Shown: positions 1-9,246, counted from the first letter of the stretch. The stretch is 64,000 nt of DNA from Bradyrhizobium diazoefficiens (GCF_016616885.1 NZ_CP067102.1:5608501-5672500); one strand, 5' to 3'. Notes: generated from the letters alone by a model not told the origin. Numbers and translations are program-made.

Positions 1-647
1 TTGAGGTCGAGCTCGACCATCTCAGGGAAATCAGTGACGAGCTGCGAGACCTTGACGATGACGTCGGCGAGCGCCGTGCGGTTCACCGGCTCGCCGCCGC
101 GAACGCCCTTCAGAATCTCGTGCGCCTGGATGCCGTCGAGCATCGAGAGCGCGTCTTCCCTGGTCGCGGGCGCGAGGCGGAAGGTGATGTCCTTCAGCAC
201 TTCGACAAGCACGCCGCCGAGGCCGAAAGCGACCAGCTTGCCAAACGAGCCGTCGGTGATCGAGCCGACGATGACTTCGGTGCCGCCGGCCAGCATCTGC
301 TGCACCTGGATGCCCTCGATCTTGGCATCGGCCTTGTACTTCTTGGCGTTGCCGAGAATGGTCTCGTAGGCCTTCTCGGCATCCTGTGCCGTCTTGACGC
401 CGACGATGACGCCGCCGGCCTCGGTCTTGTGGAGAATGTCCGGCGAGACGATTTTCATCACCACCGGAAAGCCCATCGCGGACGCCATCTTGCCGGCCTC
501 GCCGGCCGACTTCGCCACGCCCTCTTTCGGCACCGGAATGCCGTAGGCGTCGCAGACCACCTTGCCTTCCGGGGCGGTCAGGCTGGTGCGGTTGTCGGCC
601 TTGACCTGGTCAAGGACCTTGCGGACGACGTCTTTGGAATTGGACAT
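1..647 (-). CDS. Acetate--CoA ligase family protein (ADP-forming type), N-terminal part, cut by window edge
   Basis: Minus-strand gene starting at ATG 645-647 behind an AAGGGAGAAG ribosome site and running off the left edge, so only about 215 residues are visible. They form an ATP-grasp (succinyl-CoA-synthetase beta-like) domain with the typical stretches GFPVVMKIVSPDILHKTEAG and a Gly-rich AFGLGGVLVEVLKD. Family members of about 700 aa carry this beta part first and the CoA-binding alpha part after it. The enzyme would activate a carboxylic acid to its CoA thioester with ATP. Position divergent from the gntR-oxc-frc cluster, with two operator copies in between, suggests a role in oxalate metabolism, perhaps priming CoA ester supply; that substrate is inference. 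Confidence 0.85.
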   Translation of the reverse strand, partial: MSNSKDVVRKVLDQVKADNRTSLTAPEGKVVCDAYGIPVPKEGVAKSAGEAGKMASAMGFPVVMKIVSPDILHKTEAGGVIVGVKTAQDAEKAYETILGNAKKYKADAKIEGIQVQQMLAGGTEVIVGSITDGSFGKLVAFGLGGVLVEVLKDITFRLAPATREDALSMLDGIQAHEILKGVRGGEPVNRTALADVIVKVSQLVTDFPEMVELDL

Positions 648-803
648 AGGCTTCTCCCTTGACCTTCAGTTCTTGCTTTGCAAAGCGCGCGTGATGCGCC
701 TGCCCGTGATACTTGCCATCGCTGCGCTTTGTTCCGCGCTGCGGAACGGAGCGGCGAAATGCCCTTGATTACTCCGTCAGCTTGGATCAAAAATGGCTAG
801 CGA

Positions 804-820
804 TGGCATTTGGTATGCCA
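804..820. promoter_or_regulatory. Oxalate-regulon operator copy 1
   Basis: Sequence TGGCATTTGGTATGCCA, a perfect 6-bp inverted repeat (TGGCAT/ATGCCA) with a 5-bp spacer. It lies between the divergent acyl-CoA ligase and GntR genes, about 160 bp from the ligase start. Five similar 17-bp sites occur in the window. Inverted repeats of this size are usual for FCD-type GntR regulators, so autoregulation and control of the divergent gene are inferred. Confidence 0.75.
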
Positions 821-884
821 GAAGCCAACTTGTCAAGTCAGAGCGCCACTTAGAACGCCGCAAAAAATAGCCAGCTTGACATTC

Positions 885-901
885 TGGCATGTGGTATGCC
901 A
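885..901. promoter_or_regulatory. Oxalate-regulon operator copy 2
   Basis: Sequence TGGCATGTGGTATGCCA, differing from copy 1 at one spacer base and ending 55 bp before the chosen GntR start. Two copies centred 81 bp apart, close to eight helical turns, could let two dimers cooperate. Confidence 0.75.
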
Positions 902-956
902 AAAACTTTCCAGCAATATTCCTGTAAAAGACGACTCCCACTGGAGGAGAATCGTC

Positions 957-1688
957 GTGTCACTGCGGAAACCAACCAAGGCGTTGCCGAACATGGCCGA
1001 GGCAGACATCGCAATCGTTCGTATTGCCCCGGAGAGCAGCTTCAAGAACAAGGCGTATGACGCCTTGAAGGAAGCCATCCTCAAGATGGACATCTACTCG
1101 ACGCCCGAGCCGGTGATGCTCGACGAGCGCGCGTTGTCGGAACGCCTGGGTGTCAGCCGCACGCCGATCCGCGAAGCGATCGCGATGCTCGAGCAGGACG
1201 GTTTCGTGAAGACCGTGCCGCGCCGTGGCATCATGGTGGTGCGCCGGACCAAGAGCGAGATCGTCGACATGATCCGCGCCTGGGCGGCGCTGGAGAGCAT
1301 GGCGGCGCGCCTCATCACCACCACCGCGCGCAAGAAAGACATCTCGGCGCTGCGCGACTTCTTCAAGGATTTCGGCAAGGACCGCCTGCCCGAGGATCAC
1401 GTCGAAGAATACTCGCGCGCCAACATCGCCTTCCACCAGGCGCTGATCTCGTTGTCGGAATCGCCGGTGCTGGTCGATCTCACCAACGATCTTCTGTTGC
1501 ACGTGCGCGGCTATCGCCAGCTGACGATCGGACGCAAGGACCGCACCGCGACGTCGCTGCCCGAGCATCTCGGCATGATCGAAGCGCTCGAGGCACGCGA
1601 CACCGAGCTCGCCGAGAAGCGCGCCCGCGACCACACCCTTGGCCTTGCCGCTTACGTCGAAGCGCACGGCCAGGAACTCTTCACCTAG
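957..1688 (+). CDS. GntR-family (FCD subfamily) transcriptional regulator, probable oxalate regulator
   Basis: A 243-aa regulator. The start is taken as GTG 957 because GGAGG lies at 943-947; an in-frame ATG at 993 is the alternative, and longer reading to 810 would run across both operators. Residues about 55-90 hold the winged helix-turn-helix (LSERLGVSRTPIREAIAMLE), followed by an all-helical FCD effector domain. It sits 75 bp upstream of oxc, and six matching 17-bp inverted repeats precede genes of oxalate uptake and breakdown, so it is the natural candidate to bind them, with an oxalate-pathway metabolite as effector. Whether it represses or activates cannot be read from sequence. Confidence 0.88.
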   Translation: MSLRKPTKALPNMAEADIAIVRIAPESSFKNKAYDALKEAILKMDIYSTPEPVMLDERALSERLGVSRTPIREAIAMLEQDGFVKTVPRRGIMVVRRTKSEIVDMIRAWAALESMAARLITTTARKKDISALRDFFKDFGKDRLPEDHVEEYSRANIAFHQALISLSESPVLVDLTNDLLLHVRGYRQLTIGRKDRTATSLPEHLGMIEALEARDTELAEKRARDHTLGLAAYVEAHGQELFT

Positions 1689-1763
1689 CAACCTTCACCA
1701 GAAGGGCGAAGCACTCGCCCCCCAAAGCCTAAACGGCATCTTGAGACCAGGGAGACAAGGCCC

Positions 1764-3497
1764 ATGCTGAACACCGCGACCAAGTCCGAAGCACCGGGCA
1801 CCGAGCAGGAACTGACGGATGGCTTCCATCTCGTCATCGACGCGCTCAAGCTGAACGGCATCAACACCATCTATAATGTGCCGGGCATCCCGATCACGGA
1901 TTTGGGCCGCATGGCGCAGGCCGAAGGCATTCGCGTGATCTCCTTCCGCCACGAGCAGAACGCCGGTTACGCCGCAGGCATCGCCGGCTATCTGACCAAG
2001 AAGCCCGGCGTCTGCCTCACGGTGTCCGCGCCCGGCTTCCTCAACGGCCTCACTGCGCTCGCGCACGCCACCACCAACTGCTACCCGATGATCCTGGTCT
2101 CGGGCTCCTCCGAGCGCGAGATCGTCGATCTCCAGCAGGGCGACTACGAAGAGATGGACCAGCTTGCGATCGCCAAGCCGCTGTGCAAGGCGGCCTATCG
2201 CGTGCTGCACGCCCAGGACATCGGCATCGGCTTCGCCCGCGCCATCCGCGCCGCAGTCTCGGGCCGTCCGGGCGGCGTCTATCTCGACCTGCCGGCAAAG
2301 CTGTTCGGCCAGGTGATGAACGCCGAGGCCGGCCAGAAGTCGCTGGTCAAGGTGATCGACGCAGCTCCGGCGCAGATCCCCTCGCCCGCTTCGGTCAAGC
2401 GCGCGCTCGACGTGCTCAAGGCCGCAAAGCGTCCGCTCATCATCCTCGGCAAGGGCGCGGCCTATGCACAGGCCGATGAAGAGATCAAAAACTTCGTCGA
2501 AAAGAGCGGCGTGCCGTTCCTGCCGATGAGCATGGCCAAGGGCCTGCTCCCCGACACGCATCCGCAGTGCGCCGGTGCGGCGCGTTCGACGGTGCTGAAG
2601 GATTCCGACGTCGTCATGCTGATCGGCGCGCGGCTGAACTGGCTGCTCTCGCACGGCAAGGGCAAGAGCTGGGGCGAATCCCCGAAGAAGTTCATCCAGG
2701 TCGACATCGAGCCAAGGGAAATGGACTCCAACGTCGAGATCGTCGCGCCCGTCGTCGGCGACATCGGCTCGGTCGTCTCCGCCTTCAATCAGGCGATGGG
2801 AGCGGGCTGGACTGCTCCGCCGGCGGAATGGACCAAGGCCATCGTGTCCAAGCGCGATGAGAACGTCGCCAAGATGGCGCCGAAGCTCATGAACAACAAG
2901 TCGCCGATGGATTATCACGGCGCGCTTGGCGTGCTGAAGAACGTCATCAAGGATCACCCCGAGGCGATCCTCGTCAATGAAGGCGCCAACACCCTCGACC
3001 TCGCCCGCGGCGTCATCGACATGTACCGCCCACGCAAGCGTCTCGACGTCGGCACCTGGGGCGTGATGGGCATCGGCATGGGCCAGGCGATTGCGGCTGC
3101 GCTCGAGACCGGTCACCCCGTGCTCGCGGTGGAAGGCGACAGCGCGTTCGGCTTCTCCGGCATGGAGGTCGAGACCATCTGCCGCTACAACCTTCCGATC
3201 TGCGTCGTCATCTTCAACAATGACGGCATCTATCGCGGCACCGACGTCAACAGCGTCAACGCCGACCCGGCGACGACGGTGTTCGTCAAGGGCGCGCGCT
3301 ACGACAAGATGATGGAAGCCTTCGGCGGCGTCGGCGTGAACGCCACCTCGCCCGACGAGCTCAAGCGCGCCGTCAACGAGGCGATGGCTTCACGCAAGCC
3401 GACGCTCATCAACGCGGTGATCGATCCGGCCGCGGGCTCGGAGAGCGGCCGCATCGGCAACCTCAATCCGCAGAGCGTTCTGCAGAAGAAAAAGTAA
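1764..3497 (+). CDS. oxc: Oxalyl-CoA decarboxylase
   Basis: A 577-aa thiamine-diphosphate enzyme, full length for the family. It converts oxalyl-CoA to formyl-CoA and CO2 in the cytoplasm. The N-terminal Pyr domain has the catalytic Glu in [13 protein letters not shown] (about E64), the central domain binds a nucleotide activator (ADP in the Oxalobacter enzyme), and the C-terminal PP domain has the ThDP/Mg motif beginning [11 protein letters not shown] and closing at the NND triad (about 3136-3230). The ATG at 1764 follows a purine-rich GGGAGACAAGG site. It is followed after 65 bp by frc, with no terminator between, so gntR-oxc-frc is probably one unit. Confidence 0.95.
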   Translation: MLNTATKSEAPGTEQELTDGFHLVIDALKLNGINTIYNVPGIPITDLGRMAQAEGIRVISFRHEQNAGYAAGIAGYLTKKPGVCLTVSAPGFLNGLTALAHATTNCYPMILVSGSSEREIVDLQQGDYEEMDQLAIAKPLCKAAYRVLHAQDIGIGFARAIRAAVSGRPGGVYLDLPAKLFGQVMNAEAGQKSLVKVIDAAPAQIPSPASVKRALDVLKAAKRPLIILGKGAAYAQADEEIKNFVEKSGVPFLPMSMAKGLLPDTHPQCAGAARSTVLKDSDVVMLIGARLNWLLSHGKGKSWGESPKKFIQVDIEPREMDSNVEIVAPVVGDIGSVVSAFNQAMGAGWTAPPAEWTKAIVSKRDENVAKMAPKLMNNKSPMDYHGALGVLKNVIKDHPEAILVNEGANTLDLARGVIDMYRPRKRLDVGTWGVMGIGMGQAIAAALETGHPVLAVEGDSAFGFSGMEVETICRYNLPICVVIFNNDGIYRGTDVNSVNADPATTVFVKGARYDKMMEAFGGVGVNATSPDELKRAVNEAMASRKPTLINAVIDPAAGSESGRIGNLNPQSVLQKKK

Positions 3498-3562
3498 GTC
3501 CTCCCCTTCAACCCTTTATTCCCTGTGGTAGCAGGGGCAGACACAGAGTACGGAGCAACACA

Positions 3563-4840
3563 ATGACCAAGGCGCTCGAGGGCGTTCGCATTCTCGATTT
3601 CACCCACGTCCAGTCCGGACCGACCTGCACGCAGCTGCTCGCATGGTTCGGCGCCGACGTGATCAAGGTGGAACGCCCGGGCGTGGGTGACATCACCCGC
3701 GGCCAGCTGCAGGACATCCCGAACGTGGACAGCCTGTATTTCACCATGCTGAACCACAACAAGCGCTCGATCACGCTCGACACCAAGAACCCCAAGGGCA
3801 AGGAAGTCCTCACCGAGTTGATCAAGAAGTGCGACGTGCTGGTCGAGAACTTCGGCCCCGGCGTGCTCGACCGCATGGGCTTTCCCTGGGAGAAGATCCA
3901 GGCGATCAACCCGAAGATGATCGTCGCCTCGATCAAGGGTTTTGGTCCCGGACCGTATGAAGACTGCAAGGTTTATGAGAACGTCGCGCAGTGCACCGGC
4001 GGCGCCGCTTCCACCACCGGCTTCCGTGATGGACTTCCGCTCGTCACCGGCGCGCAGATCGGCGACAGCGGCACCGGCCTGCATCTCGCGCTCGGCATCG
4101 TCACCGCGCTCTATCACCGCACCCATTCGGGCAAGGGCCAGCGCGTCACCGCTGCGATGCAGGACGGCGTGCTCAACCTTGCGCGCGTCAAGCTGCGCGA
4201 CCAGCAGCGCCTCGCCCACGGCCCCTTGAAGGAATACAGCCAGTTCGGCGAAGGCATTCCGTTCGGCGATGCGGTGCCGCGTGCCGGCAACGATTCCGGC
4301 GGTGGCCAGCCCGGCCGCATCCTGAAGTGCAAGGGTTTTGAGACCGATCCCAACGCCTACATCTACTTCATCACCCAGGCCCCGGTCTGGGAGAAGATCT
4401 GCGACGTGATCGGCGAGCCCACCTGGAAGACCGATCCGAACTACGCCAAACCGGCGGCCCGCCTGCCGCGGCTGAACGAGATCTTCGCCCGCATCGAGCG
4501 GTGGACGATGACGAAGACCAAGTTCGAGGCGATGGAAATCCTCAACAAGGACGACATCCCCTGCGGCCCGATCCTGTCGATGAAGGAGATCGCGGAAGAC
4601 CAGTCGCTGCGCGCCACCGGCACGGTGGTCGAGGTCGATCACCCCACCCGCGGCAAGTACATTTCAGTCGGCAACCCGATCAAGCTGTCGGACTCCCCGA
4701 GCGACGTGGAGCGCTCCCCGCTGCTCGGCGAGCACACCGACGAGATCCTGCGCTCGGTGCTCGGCTTCAGCGATCACCAGGTCGCCGAGATCCACAAGTC
4801 CGGCGCGCTCGACCCGCCGCAGAAGCAGGCCGCTGAATAA
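3563..4840 (+). CDS. frc: Formyl-CoA:oxalate CoA-transferase
   Basis: A 425-aa class III CoA-transferase (CaiB/BaiF fold). It moves CoA from formyl-CoA to oxalate, giving formate and oxalyl-CoA, the substrate of Oxc. The catalytic Asp aligns with D168 in [11 protein letters not shown], and the glycine loop that closes the active site is at about residues 245-251 (SGGGQPG). Length matches characterised Frc proteins (about 428 aa). A strong terminator follows at 4864, closing the operon. Together with the OFA carriers at 13-16 kb and formate dehydrogenase at 33-39 kb the full oxalate-to-CO2 route is present. Confidence 0.95.
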   Translation: MTKALEGVRILDFTHVQSGPTCTQLLAWFGADVIKVERPGVGDITRGQLQDIPNVDSLYFTMLNHNKRSITLDTKNPKGKEVLTELIKKCDVLVENFGPGVLDRMGFPWEKIQAINPKMIVASIKGFGPGPYEDCKVYENVAQCTGGAASTTGFRDGLPLVTGAQIGDSGTGLHLALGIVTALYHRTHSGKGQRVTAAMQDGVLNLARVKLRDQQRLAHGPLKEYSQFGEGIPFGDAVPRAGNDSGGGQPGRILKCKGFETDPNAYIYFITQAPVWEKICDVIGEPTWKTDPNYAKPAARLPRLNEIFARIERWTMTKTKFEAMEILNKDDIPCGPILSMKEIAEDQSLRATGTVVEVDHPTRGKYISVGNPIKLSDSPSDVERSPLLGEHTDEILRSVLGFSDHQVAEIHKSGALDPPQKQAAE

Positions 4841-4863
4841 GCGAAAGCACAACGCGTGAGACG

Positions 4864-4893
4864 AAAGGGCCGCCCATCGAGGCGGCCCTTTTT
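4864..4893 (+). terminator. Rho-independent terminator after frc
   Basis: An 11-bp GC-rich stem (4864-4874 with 4881-4891) with a six-base loop, running into a T tract. It lies 23 bp after the frc stop. Confidence 0.9.
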
Positions 4894-5260
4894 GCGTTAG
4901 AGAGGCCGTGCGGTCGCAGACCAAAACCAAAACTGAAAAACAACCCCATGCACAGTAGCCAACCCCTTGGCCAACAAGCAATTTCGTATTTTTAGAAAAA
5001 TATTTGACACGTCGGGCAAAACAGGGGCAAAGTCTGATCATCCGAGATGGTGTTGCCCCCTCGCCCTCACGCGATGGTGCCGAATTAACTAGACCCGGCA
5101 GGAACAGACAGAATAGCGCCAAGTTGTTCCCGCACCGGTGGGTCTGCGCAATCGCGCACCGCCGACGACAGGGTCGATCACCACCGACCGTGAGCGGGAA
5201 ACGCCTGATCCGGCGCCTTTCGAGATCGCACCCGTCCAGCCAGCCACATCGAGGTCAAAA
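4894..5260. other. Intergenic stretch without a credible gene
   Basis: About 370 bp between the frc terminator and a small gene. It holds an AT-rich patch at 4978-5010 with a TTGACA at 5004-5009 that could be a -35 element, but no convincing -10 follows at normal spacing. Open frames here lack recognisable protein features. Confidence 0.4.
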
Positions 5261-5443
5261 ATGATGAAAGATCCCCCCGCGTCCAGGGCCCTGCGCGACG
5301 CCAACAGGGCATTCAAGCCGGTCGAAATCAAGAAGGAGATAAGCGACTACGCGAAGACGCAACAATCCCTTCACGAAAATCGCGAGCGCCTGAAGGCAGA
5401 GCGACTGGCCCGAGAGGCCAGAGAGCGAACTCACCGCGAATGA
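5261..5443 (+). CDS. Small charged hypothetical protein (60 aa)
   Basis: Starts at ATG 5261 after GAGGTCAAAA. The protein is rich in Arg, Lys and Glu and reads as one long helix (NRAFKPVEIKKEISDYAKTQ then NRERLKAERLAREARERT). The reading frame stays open upstream to 5138, but the internal ATG has the better ribosome site. No function can be assigned; small basic helical proteins of this kind are common in bradyrhizobia. A truncated DUF6894 gene starts 4 bp downstream. Confidence 0.55.
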   Translation: MMKDPPASRALRDANRAFKPVEIKKEISDYAKTQQSLHENRERLKAERLAREARERTHRE

Positions 5444-5447
5444 GGCA

Positions 5448-5642
5448 ATGCTGATGCCGCATTATTATTTCGACATCAGGGACGGACAAGCACTCCCCGT
5501 CGATGAAGAGGGCCGGACCCTGGCGAACCAGAGAGCCTCTAAAGCATCGACAGTACGACGATCCCGTCCTCAAGCTCCCCTGATGCCAGACGCTCCCGCG
5601 CAATGCGCTCGAACTCGGTCCGGTACTTCTGGAGATAGCTGA
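5448..5642 (+). pseudogene. Truncated DUF6894-like gene
   Basis: The first 25 or so residues (PHYYFDIRDGQALPVDEEGRTL) match the start of DUF6894 proteins, which open with a PRYFFHxRDG-like strand and an acidic DEEG turn. The family usually continues for another 50 residues with a helical domain; here the frame instead degrades into Ser/Arg/Pro-rich sequence and overlaps the convergent gene at 5539-5763. I read it as a 5' fragment cut by rearrangement. Confidence 0.5.
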
Positions 5643-5763
5643 AAGCCTGTTTCTGGGTCTGAAAATTGGTCGCAAGCCGGCACATCTGTCGGCCGGCGCC
5701 GAGCGCGAGAAAAAAGGTGATTGTGCCGCCGCCGTCCGGCTTAACTCTCGGCACGATCCGCAC
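5539..5763 (-). CDS. Small hypothetical protein (up to 74 aa)
   Basis: A minus-strand frame with a plausible globular C-terminal half (ATNFQTQKQAFSYLQKYRTE, then FERIARERLASGELEDGIVV). It looks like a small helix-strand protein of a type common in Bradyrhizobium. An internal Met at 5685 (48-aa product) is an alternative start. It converges on and overlaps the broken DUF6894 gene, which suggests the two were joined by a deletion or insertion. No function assigned. Confidence 0.5.
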   Translation of the reverse strand: MRIVPRVKPDGGGTITFFLALGAGRQMCRLATNFQTQKQAFSYLQKYRTEFERIARERLASGELEDGIVVLSML

Positions 5764-5818
5764 TCTCAGGCATGTGACCGGCCCCTCTCCAGATTTTCGT
5801 CGGCAGCGTCGAAGTCGC

Positions 5819-6061
5819 CTATTGCGGCAGCTTCCTCGCGCGCTTCTTCGGCGCGGGGGCCGGCAGCGCCGCGCGAAGCGTGGCGTCAGCCGCTTCCTTG
5901 GCCTCGCGCAGCTCGCGAAGTCTCACCATGTTCTTGCGAATGTCGATGGACTGCTTTTCGGCATCCGCCATCGCCCGCGCGCCTTCTTCAGCGGCGAGGC
6001 GCTGACGGCCCAAACGCGCGATGCCTTCGGGTGTCGGTTCTGCCGATTTCTTGGCGCTCAT
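5819..6061 (-). CDS. Small alanine/lysine-rich hypothetical protein (80 aa)
   Basis: ATG at 6059-6061. The protein is helical and charged (RLAAEEGARAMADAEKQSID) and ends in a basic tail (PKKRARKLPQ), which could contact nucleic acid. It lies downstream of the cold-shock gene on the same strand, separated by a terminator. No family recognised. Confidence 0.6.
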   Translation of the reverse strand: MSAKKSAEPTPEGIARLGRQRLAAEEGARAMADAEKQSIDIRKNMVRLRELREAKEAADATLRAALPAPAPKKRARKLPQ

Positions 6062-6085
6062 CCCTCACCCTGTTCTGGAACGGAC

Positions 6086-6117
6086 AAAACCCGCTCAATC
6101 CAGGGATCGAGCGGGTC
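6086..6117 (-). terminator. Terminator of the cold-shock gene
   Basis: On the minus strand an 8-bp stem (ACCCGCTC at 6089-6096 with GAGCGGGT at 6109-6116) is followed by TTTTG. It lies about 45 bp after the csp stop. Confidence 0.75.
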
Positions 6118-6159
6118 GCATGGCCGTTTCAGTACATCCGTGAAACGGCACTATAGAGG

Positions 6160-6369
6160 TCAAGCCAGCGAGAGATTCTCAGCGCTGACCTTGCCCCGCA
6201 TCTTGTCGGTCTTGGCCTCGAAGTTCACCTTCTGGCCCTCGGCGAGACCTGCAAGACCTGCCCGCTCGACCGCGCTGATGTGAACGAACACATCGTTGCC
6301 GCCGTCGTCGGGCTGAATGAATCCAAAGCCTTTCTGGCCATTAAACCACTTTACTGTACCTGTTGCCAT
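6160..6369 (-). CDS. cspA: Cold-shock protein, CspA family
   Basis: A 69-aa single OB-fold protein with both RNA-binding motifs, KGFGFI (RNP1) and VFVHIS (RNP2), after [11 protein letters not shown]. These proteins bind single-stranded RNA and DNA and act as RNA chaperones. The start is the Met of MATGTVKW, preceded by a GGAGAAGAG site; an upstream in-frame Met would add ten residues foreign to the family. Many csp genes are controlled through a structured leader, which I could not confirm here. Confidence 0.93.
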   Translation of the reverse strand: MATGTVKWFNGQKGFGFIQPDDGGNDVFVHISAVERAGLAGLAEGQKVNFEAKTDKMRGKVSAENLSLA

Positions 6370-6534
6370 TTCTCTTCTCCAAAGCGCACAAACGCGCATT
6401 CCGCGTGACGCTCACGCAGGACCGATTCAATTCGTCGATGTCTATGGAAAAGGAGCCCGCGGGCACATTCAACAAGGCACAGCGGCTGAACGAACAGCTC
6501 CAAGGTATACCTCACCATCGACATTAGCAAGGCT

Positions 6535-6795
6535 TCAGCCGGATTTAATGGCGCCCGGGGCATCCTCGGAACCTTCGCGGGTTTGAGGACTCAACCCTTG
6601 AGGTCGGCCAGCGCAAGGCGGACGAGCCTTCGCGAGCCTCTGTTGTCGCGTCACATCGACAAACGCACCCGCGCGACGATGCGAAGCGCTCTGCGCAAGG
6701 AACTGCTGCAGCAGCGCCAGCGTCATCAGGAGTTCCCGGCAATCAGCGTATCCTTCTGGACATACATCGCGCAGATTCATGCTAGGGTCCGTCAT
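6535..6795 (-). CDS. Possible small hypothetical protein (86 aa)
   Basis: A minus-strand frame starting at ATG 6793-6795 and reading MTDPSMNLRDVCPEGYADC, then a leucine-rich helix (RELLMTLALLQQFLAQS). The first half has protein-like composition; the second half is low-complexity and less convincing. No family recognised. The stretch 6400-6870 otherwise contains no better candidate. Confidence 0.35.
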   Translation of the reverse strand: MTDPSMNLRDVCPEGYADCRELLMTLALLQQFLAQSASHRRAGAFVDVTRQQRLAKARPPCAGRPQGLSPQTREGSEDAPGAIKSG

Positions 6796-6873
6796 CACCG
6801 GCCGGCTCGTGGCATCTACCGGTGATGAGAACGCCGATTGCGCTCCCGCCCATTCCAGGAAGGGAGCGGCCTC

Positions 6874-7074
6874 ATGGAACGGCGTCACATTGGCAAGCCA
6901 ACCCAAACTCTCAGGCAGCGGCTGACCGACGACATCGGACACCTGCGGGAGGAGGCCCGCACACTTCCTCCCAGTCAGCGCCGCGAGAATTTGCTGCGCA
7001 GGGCACAGCAGGACGAGACGGCCATCCAGATCGACGCATGGCTCAGCTCTCCGGGTCTGAGGGCGCCGACATGA
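6874..7074 (+). CDS. Small helical hypothetical protein (66 aa)
   Basis: Begins at ATG 6874 after a strong AGGAAGGGAG site. The sequence (TLRQRLTDDIGHLREEARTL, then SQRRENLLRRAQQDETAIQI) predicts two amphipathic helices. Its stop codon overlaps the start of the next gene (ATGA at 7071-7074), so the two are translationally coupled. Similar short proteins are frequent in bradyrhizobial genomes; function unknown. Confidence 0.7.
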   Translation: MERRHIGKPTQTLRQRLTDDIGHLREEARTLPPSQRRENLLRRAQQDETAIQIDAWLSSPGLRAPT

Positions 7075-7307
7075 CGCTGCAGTATCGCGCTTATCTCGTC
7101 GGAGCGAACGGCGTGTTCCAATCGGCCGAGGCCTTCGAGGCGACCTCCGATGCCGCCGCACTCGTCCATGCGGAGCGGTTCGCGTTGCGCGGCAATGTCG
7201 AGGTGTGGCACCTTGACCGGAAGATTGCGCTGCTGAAGGCGCCACTTGTCGAAGGCGCGGGCAAGATCTCCATTGACCGCGCCTCGCGCCGCATCAATCT
7301 CAGCTGA
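7071..7307 (+). CDS. Small hypothetical protein (78 aa)
   Basis: Starts within the stop of the preceding gene (ATGA). The protein MTLQYRAYLVGANGVFQSAE continues into an alpha-beta pattern with a conserved-looking segment VEVWHLDRKIALLKA. It ends in front of the convergent frameshifted hydrolase, with a perfect GCTGAGCGCTCAGC palindrome at 7303-7316 that may serve both genes as a weak terminator. Function unknown. Confidence 0.7.
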   Translation: MTLQYRAYLVGANGVFQSAEAFEATSDAAALVHAERFALRGNVEVWHLDRKIALLKAPLVEGAGKISIDRASRRINLS

Positions 7308-7311
7308 GCGC

Positions 7312-8287
7312 TCAGCGTTCTCCACCCGCGAGCTGCTCATGAAAGTACTTCACCACCGCCGCGTTGAACTCGCGGTGAAAGCCTACCCTGTCGAATCCCG
7401 CCGGCGTATCGGTGCAGATGCGCGGGATGGCGGCCGCGAGCTCGGCCGAGCAAGGTGCGAGGAAGGCGAAATGACCGGCCGGCACGACATGAATCTCGGG
7501 CTTGCCGGGTAGCCCCTCCGCGACCCGCGCGGTCCCTGAGCCGTCGCCGACGCCGGGGCCCCCGAATTGCGACCGCCAGAACTGGAACGGCACCTTGACG
7601 ACAGCGAGGTTCTCCCGCGTCAGGACGCCCGGTGCAGGATCGACGATCACAGCGGTGCGGATGCGCGCATCCTGAATGGGCGCAGGCGGCGTATCGCCAT
7701 TGTGCAGCTCTGCGCACGCCCCGGTCGTCTCCTTGCAGAAGCTGGCGATCCGCGCGAAGTCCGGCTTGACGCCCATCAGCACAAAGCCGGTTGCACTTCC
7801 GAGCGAGAAACCAAAGAAGCCGACCTTGACGGGATCGATCACCGCCCTGTCCTTCCAGTCCCTTCAGCATAAAATCGAGCAGGCGCACGATGTCCGCCGG
7901 GCGCGATCCCCAGACGGACAGCGTGTCGCGCCGCGAGGAGTCGCTAAACGTATCGCCCGGATGATTGATCGCCGCGACGACGAAGCCGGCGTCGGCCAGC
8001 GCCTCCGCCGTATCGTGCTGCTGGCCGAAAAATCCGCCGCGGCCGTGCGAGAAGATGATGAGGGGAAGTTTTGCGCCCGTGACCGGACAATCCTTCACGC
8101 CCTTCAGGTCGAAATCGGCGCCGACCGAAAGATTGCCAAGCGCCACATGCGTCGGCTCCGCGGCGCAAGGGTACCAGATCGCGCCTGACAGCGCCGGGTC
8201 CGATTGGAGAAGCTGAATGCCCGCGGCCCTGGCGGCTGAGCCAAGACAAAGAATCGCGATGGCGAATGCCCAAAGTATCTTGCGCAA
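7312..8287 (-). pseudogene. Alpha/beta-hydrolase (dienelactone-hydrolase-like), frameshifted
   Basis: Two overlapping minus-strand frames together make one secreted hydrolase of about 320 aa. The first part (from 8287) has a signal peptide (MRKILWAFAIAILCLGSAAR), then the oxyanion strand LPLIIFSHGRGG. The second part, in another frame from about 7842 to 7312, carries the nucleophile elbow GFFGFSLGSATG and the catalytic His region VPAGHFAFLAP. The frame changes at about 7840-7870 and is fixed by a one-base indel. Either the gene is dead in this strain or the assembly has an error; no slippery site is obvious. Confidence 0.8.
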
Positions 8288-8428
8288 TGGAGCCCCTGAT
8301 TTCGCGCGGAAGTTGAGCGAGGAACGATAGCGGAATTGTGGCTTCGATCGTGCTAGAACCGTGCACGATCCGGGCGCGTCCGGCCGGGGAGGCCTCGAGT
8401 TTGCTGCTGCCGCCTGGCCGGAGAGAGC

Positions 8429-8674
8429 TCAGCTCCCCTCGGCTGCATCCCGATCGCTCTCCTCGCCCGCGACATACTCGAGGATGTCTCCGGGCTGGCA
8501 GTCAAGTTCGCGGCAGATCGCGGCCAGGGTCGAGAAGCGCATCGCTCTCGCCTTGCCGGTCTTCAGGATCGACAGGTTCTGGATGGAAATGCCAATTGCG
8601 TCGGCGAGGTCACCGAGGCGGCGCTTCCGCTTCGCAAGCATGACATCGAGGTTCACGACGATCGGCACCAGCAT
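8429..8674 (-). CDS. XRE-family helix-turn-helix regulator (YozG-like)
   Basis: An 81-aa protein that is essentially one Cro/CI helix-turn-helix (VVNLDVMLAKRKRRLGDLAD, recognition region IGISIQNLSILKTGKARAMR). It is encoded 5 bp after the DUF2975 membrane gene on the same strand. This pairing of a short XRE protein with a DUF2975 membrane partner is widespread and thought to form a small regulatory unit; what it controls is unknown. Confidence 0.85.
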   Translation of the reverse strand: MLVPIVVNLDVMLAKRKRRLGDLADAIGISIQNLSILKTGKARAMRFSTLAAICRELDCQPGDILEYVAGEESDRDAAEGS

Positions 8675-8679
8675 TCACC

Positions 8680-9246
8680 TCAGATCGTCAGTTCGTTTTC
8701 CGACTGCAGCAGGATGGCGTGCTCGATGACGAATTTGAGCGCCATCAGAAACACGCCGCCTGCGATCGTGCCGATGTCCACGTTATAGGACGGCAGGAAG
8801 AACTTGATGTCGCCGATCTCGTGCAAGGCATAGGCCACCGCGTTGCTGGTGATCAGGTCAATGAACGGCCAGATCACCAGAATGATCCCCATCCACCACA
8901 TGCCCTGAAGCGTCTCCGCCACGAAGATCCGGCCGCGCGCGAAACGATGCACCATGCGGTGGAGGATGCCGGTGAACACGGCAAAGAACGACAGCTGAAA
9001 CAAGAATAACGTCCAGAACAGCATCTGCCCCTGGGGCGACATGTCGAGCGGGTTGGTGACGATGCCCGCGCATTTCGCCTGCTCGGGACTGAGGCTGGCC
9101 GCAATCGACGCGGAGGCGGTCGTGTTGTGGCGATAGGCAAGCCATATCACCACCGGGAATGCCGCCCAGATCATCCAGAACGCAAGATCGAGGCGTCGAA
9201 ACCAGCGCTGCCGGGCCTCGCGCACCGACGTCCCCACCACAACCAT
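8680..9246 (-). CDS. DUF2975 domain membrane protein
   Basis: A 188-aa protein with four likely membrane segments: about residues 20-40 (DLAFWMIWAAFPVVIWLAY), 75-95 (MLFWTLFLFQLSFFAVFTGI), 112-135 and 155-175. The layout fits DUF2975. It precedes the XRE regulator in a two-gene operon and probably acts as its membrane partner or sensor, which is inference from family context. Confidence 0.8.
   Translation of the reverse strand: MVVVGTSVREARQRWFRRLDLAFWMIWAAFPVVIWLAYRHNTTASASIAASLSPEQAKCAGIVTNPLDMSPQGQMLFWTLFLFQLSFFAVFTGILHRMVHRFARGRIFVAETLQGMWWMGIILVIWPFIDLITSNAVAYALHEIGDIKFFLPSYNVDIGTIAGGVFLMALKFVIEHAILLQSENELTI

Noticed and set aside
2567..2860. Arg-rich frames inside oxc and other large genes
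   Set aside because: High-GC shadow frames with no domain features; the enclosing genes are well supported.
4978..5035. Promoter with TTGACA at 5004
   Set aside because: No matching -10 at 16-18 bp, and no clear gene directly after; kept only as a remark in the intergenic entry.
7840..7870. Programmed frameshift in the hydrolase gene
   Set aside because: No slippery heptamer or following stem was visible; a mutation or sequence error is simpler.
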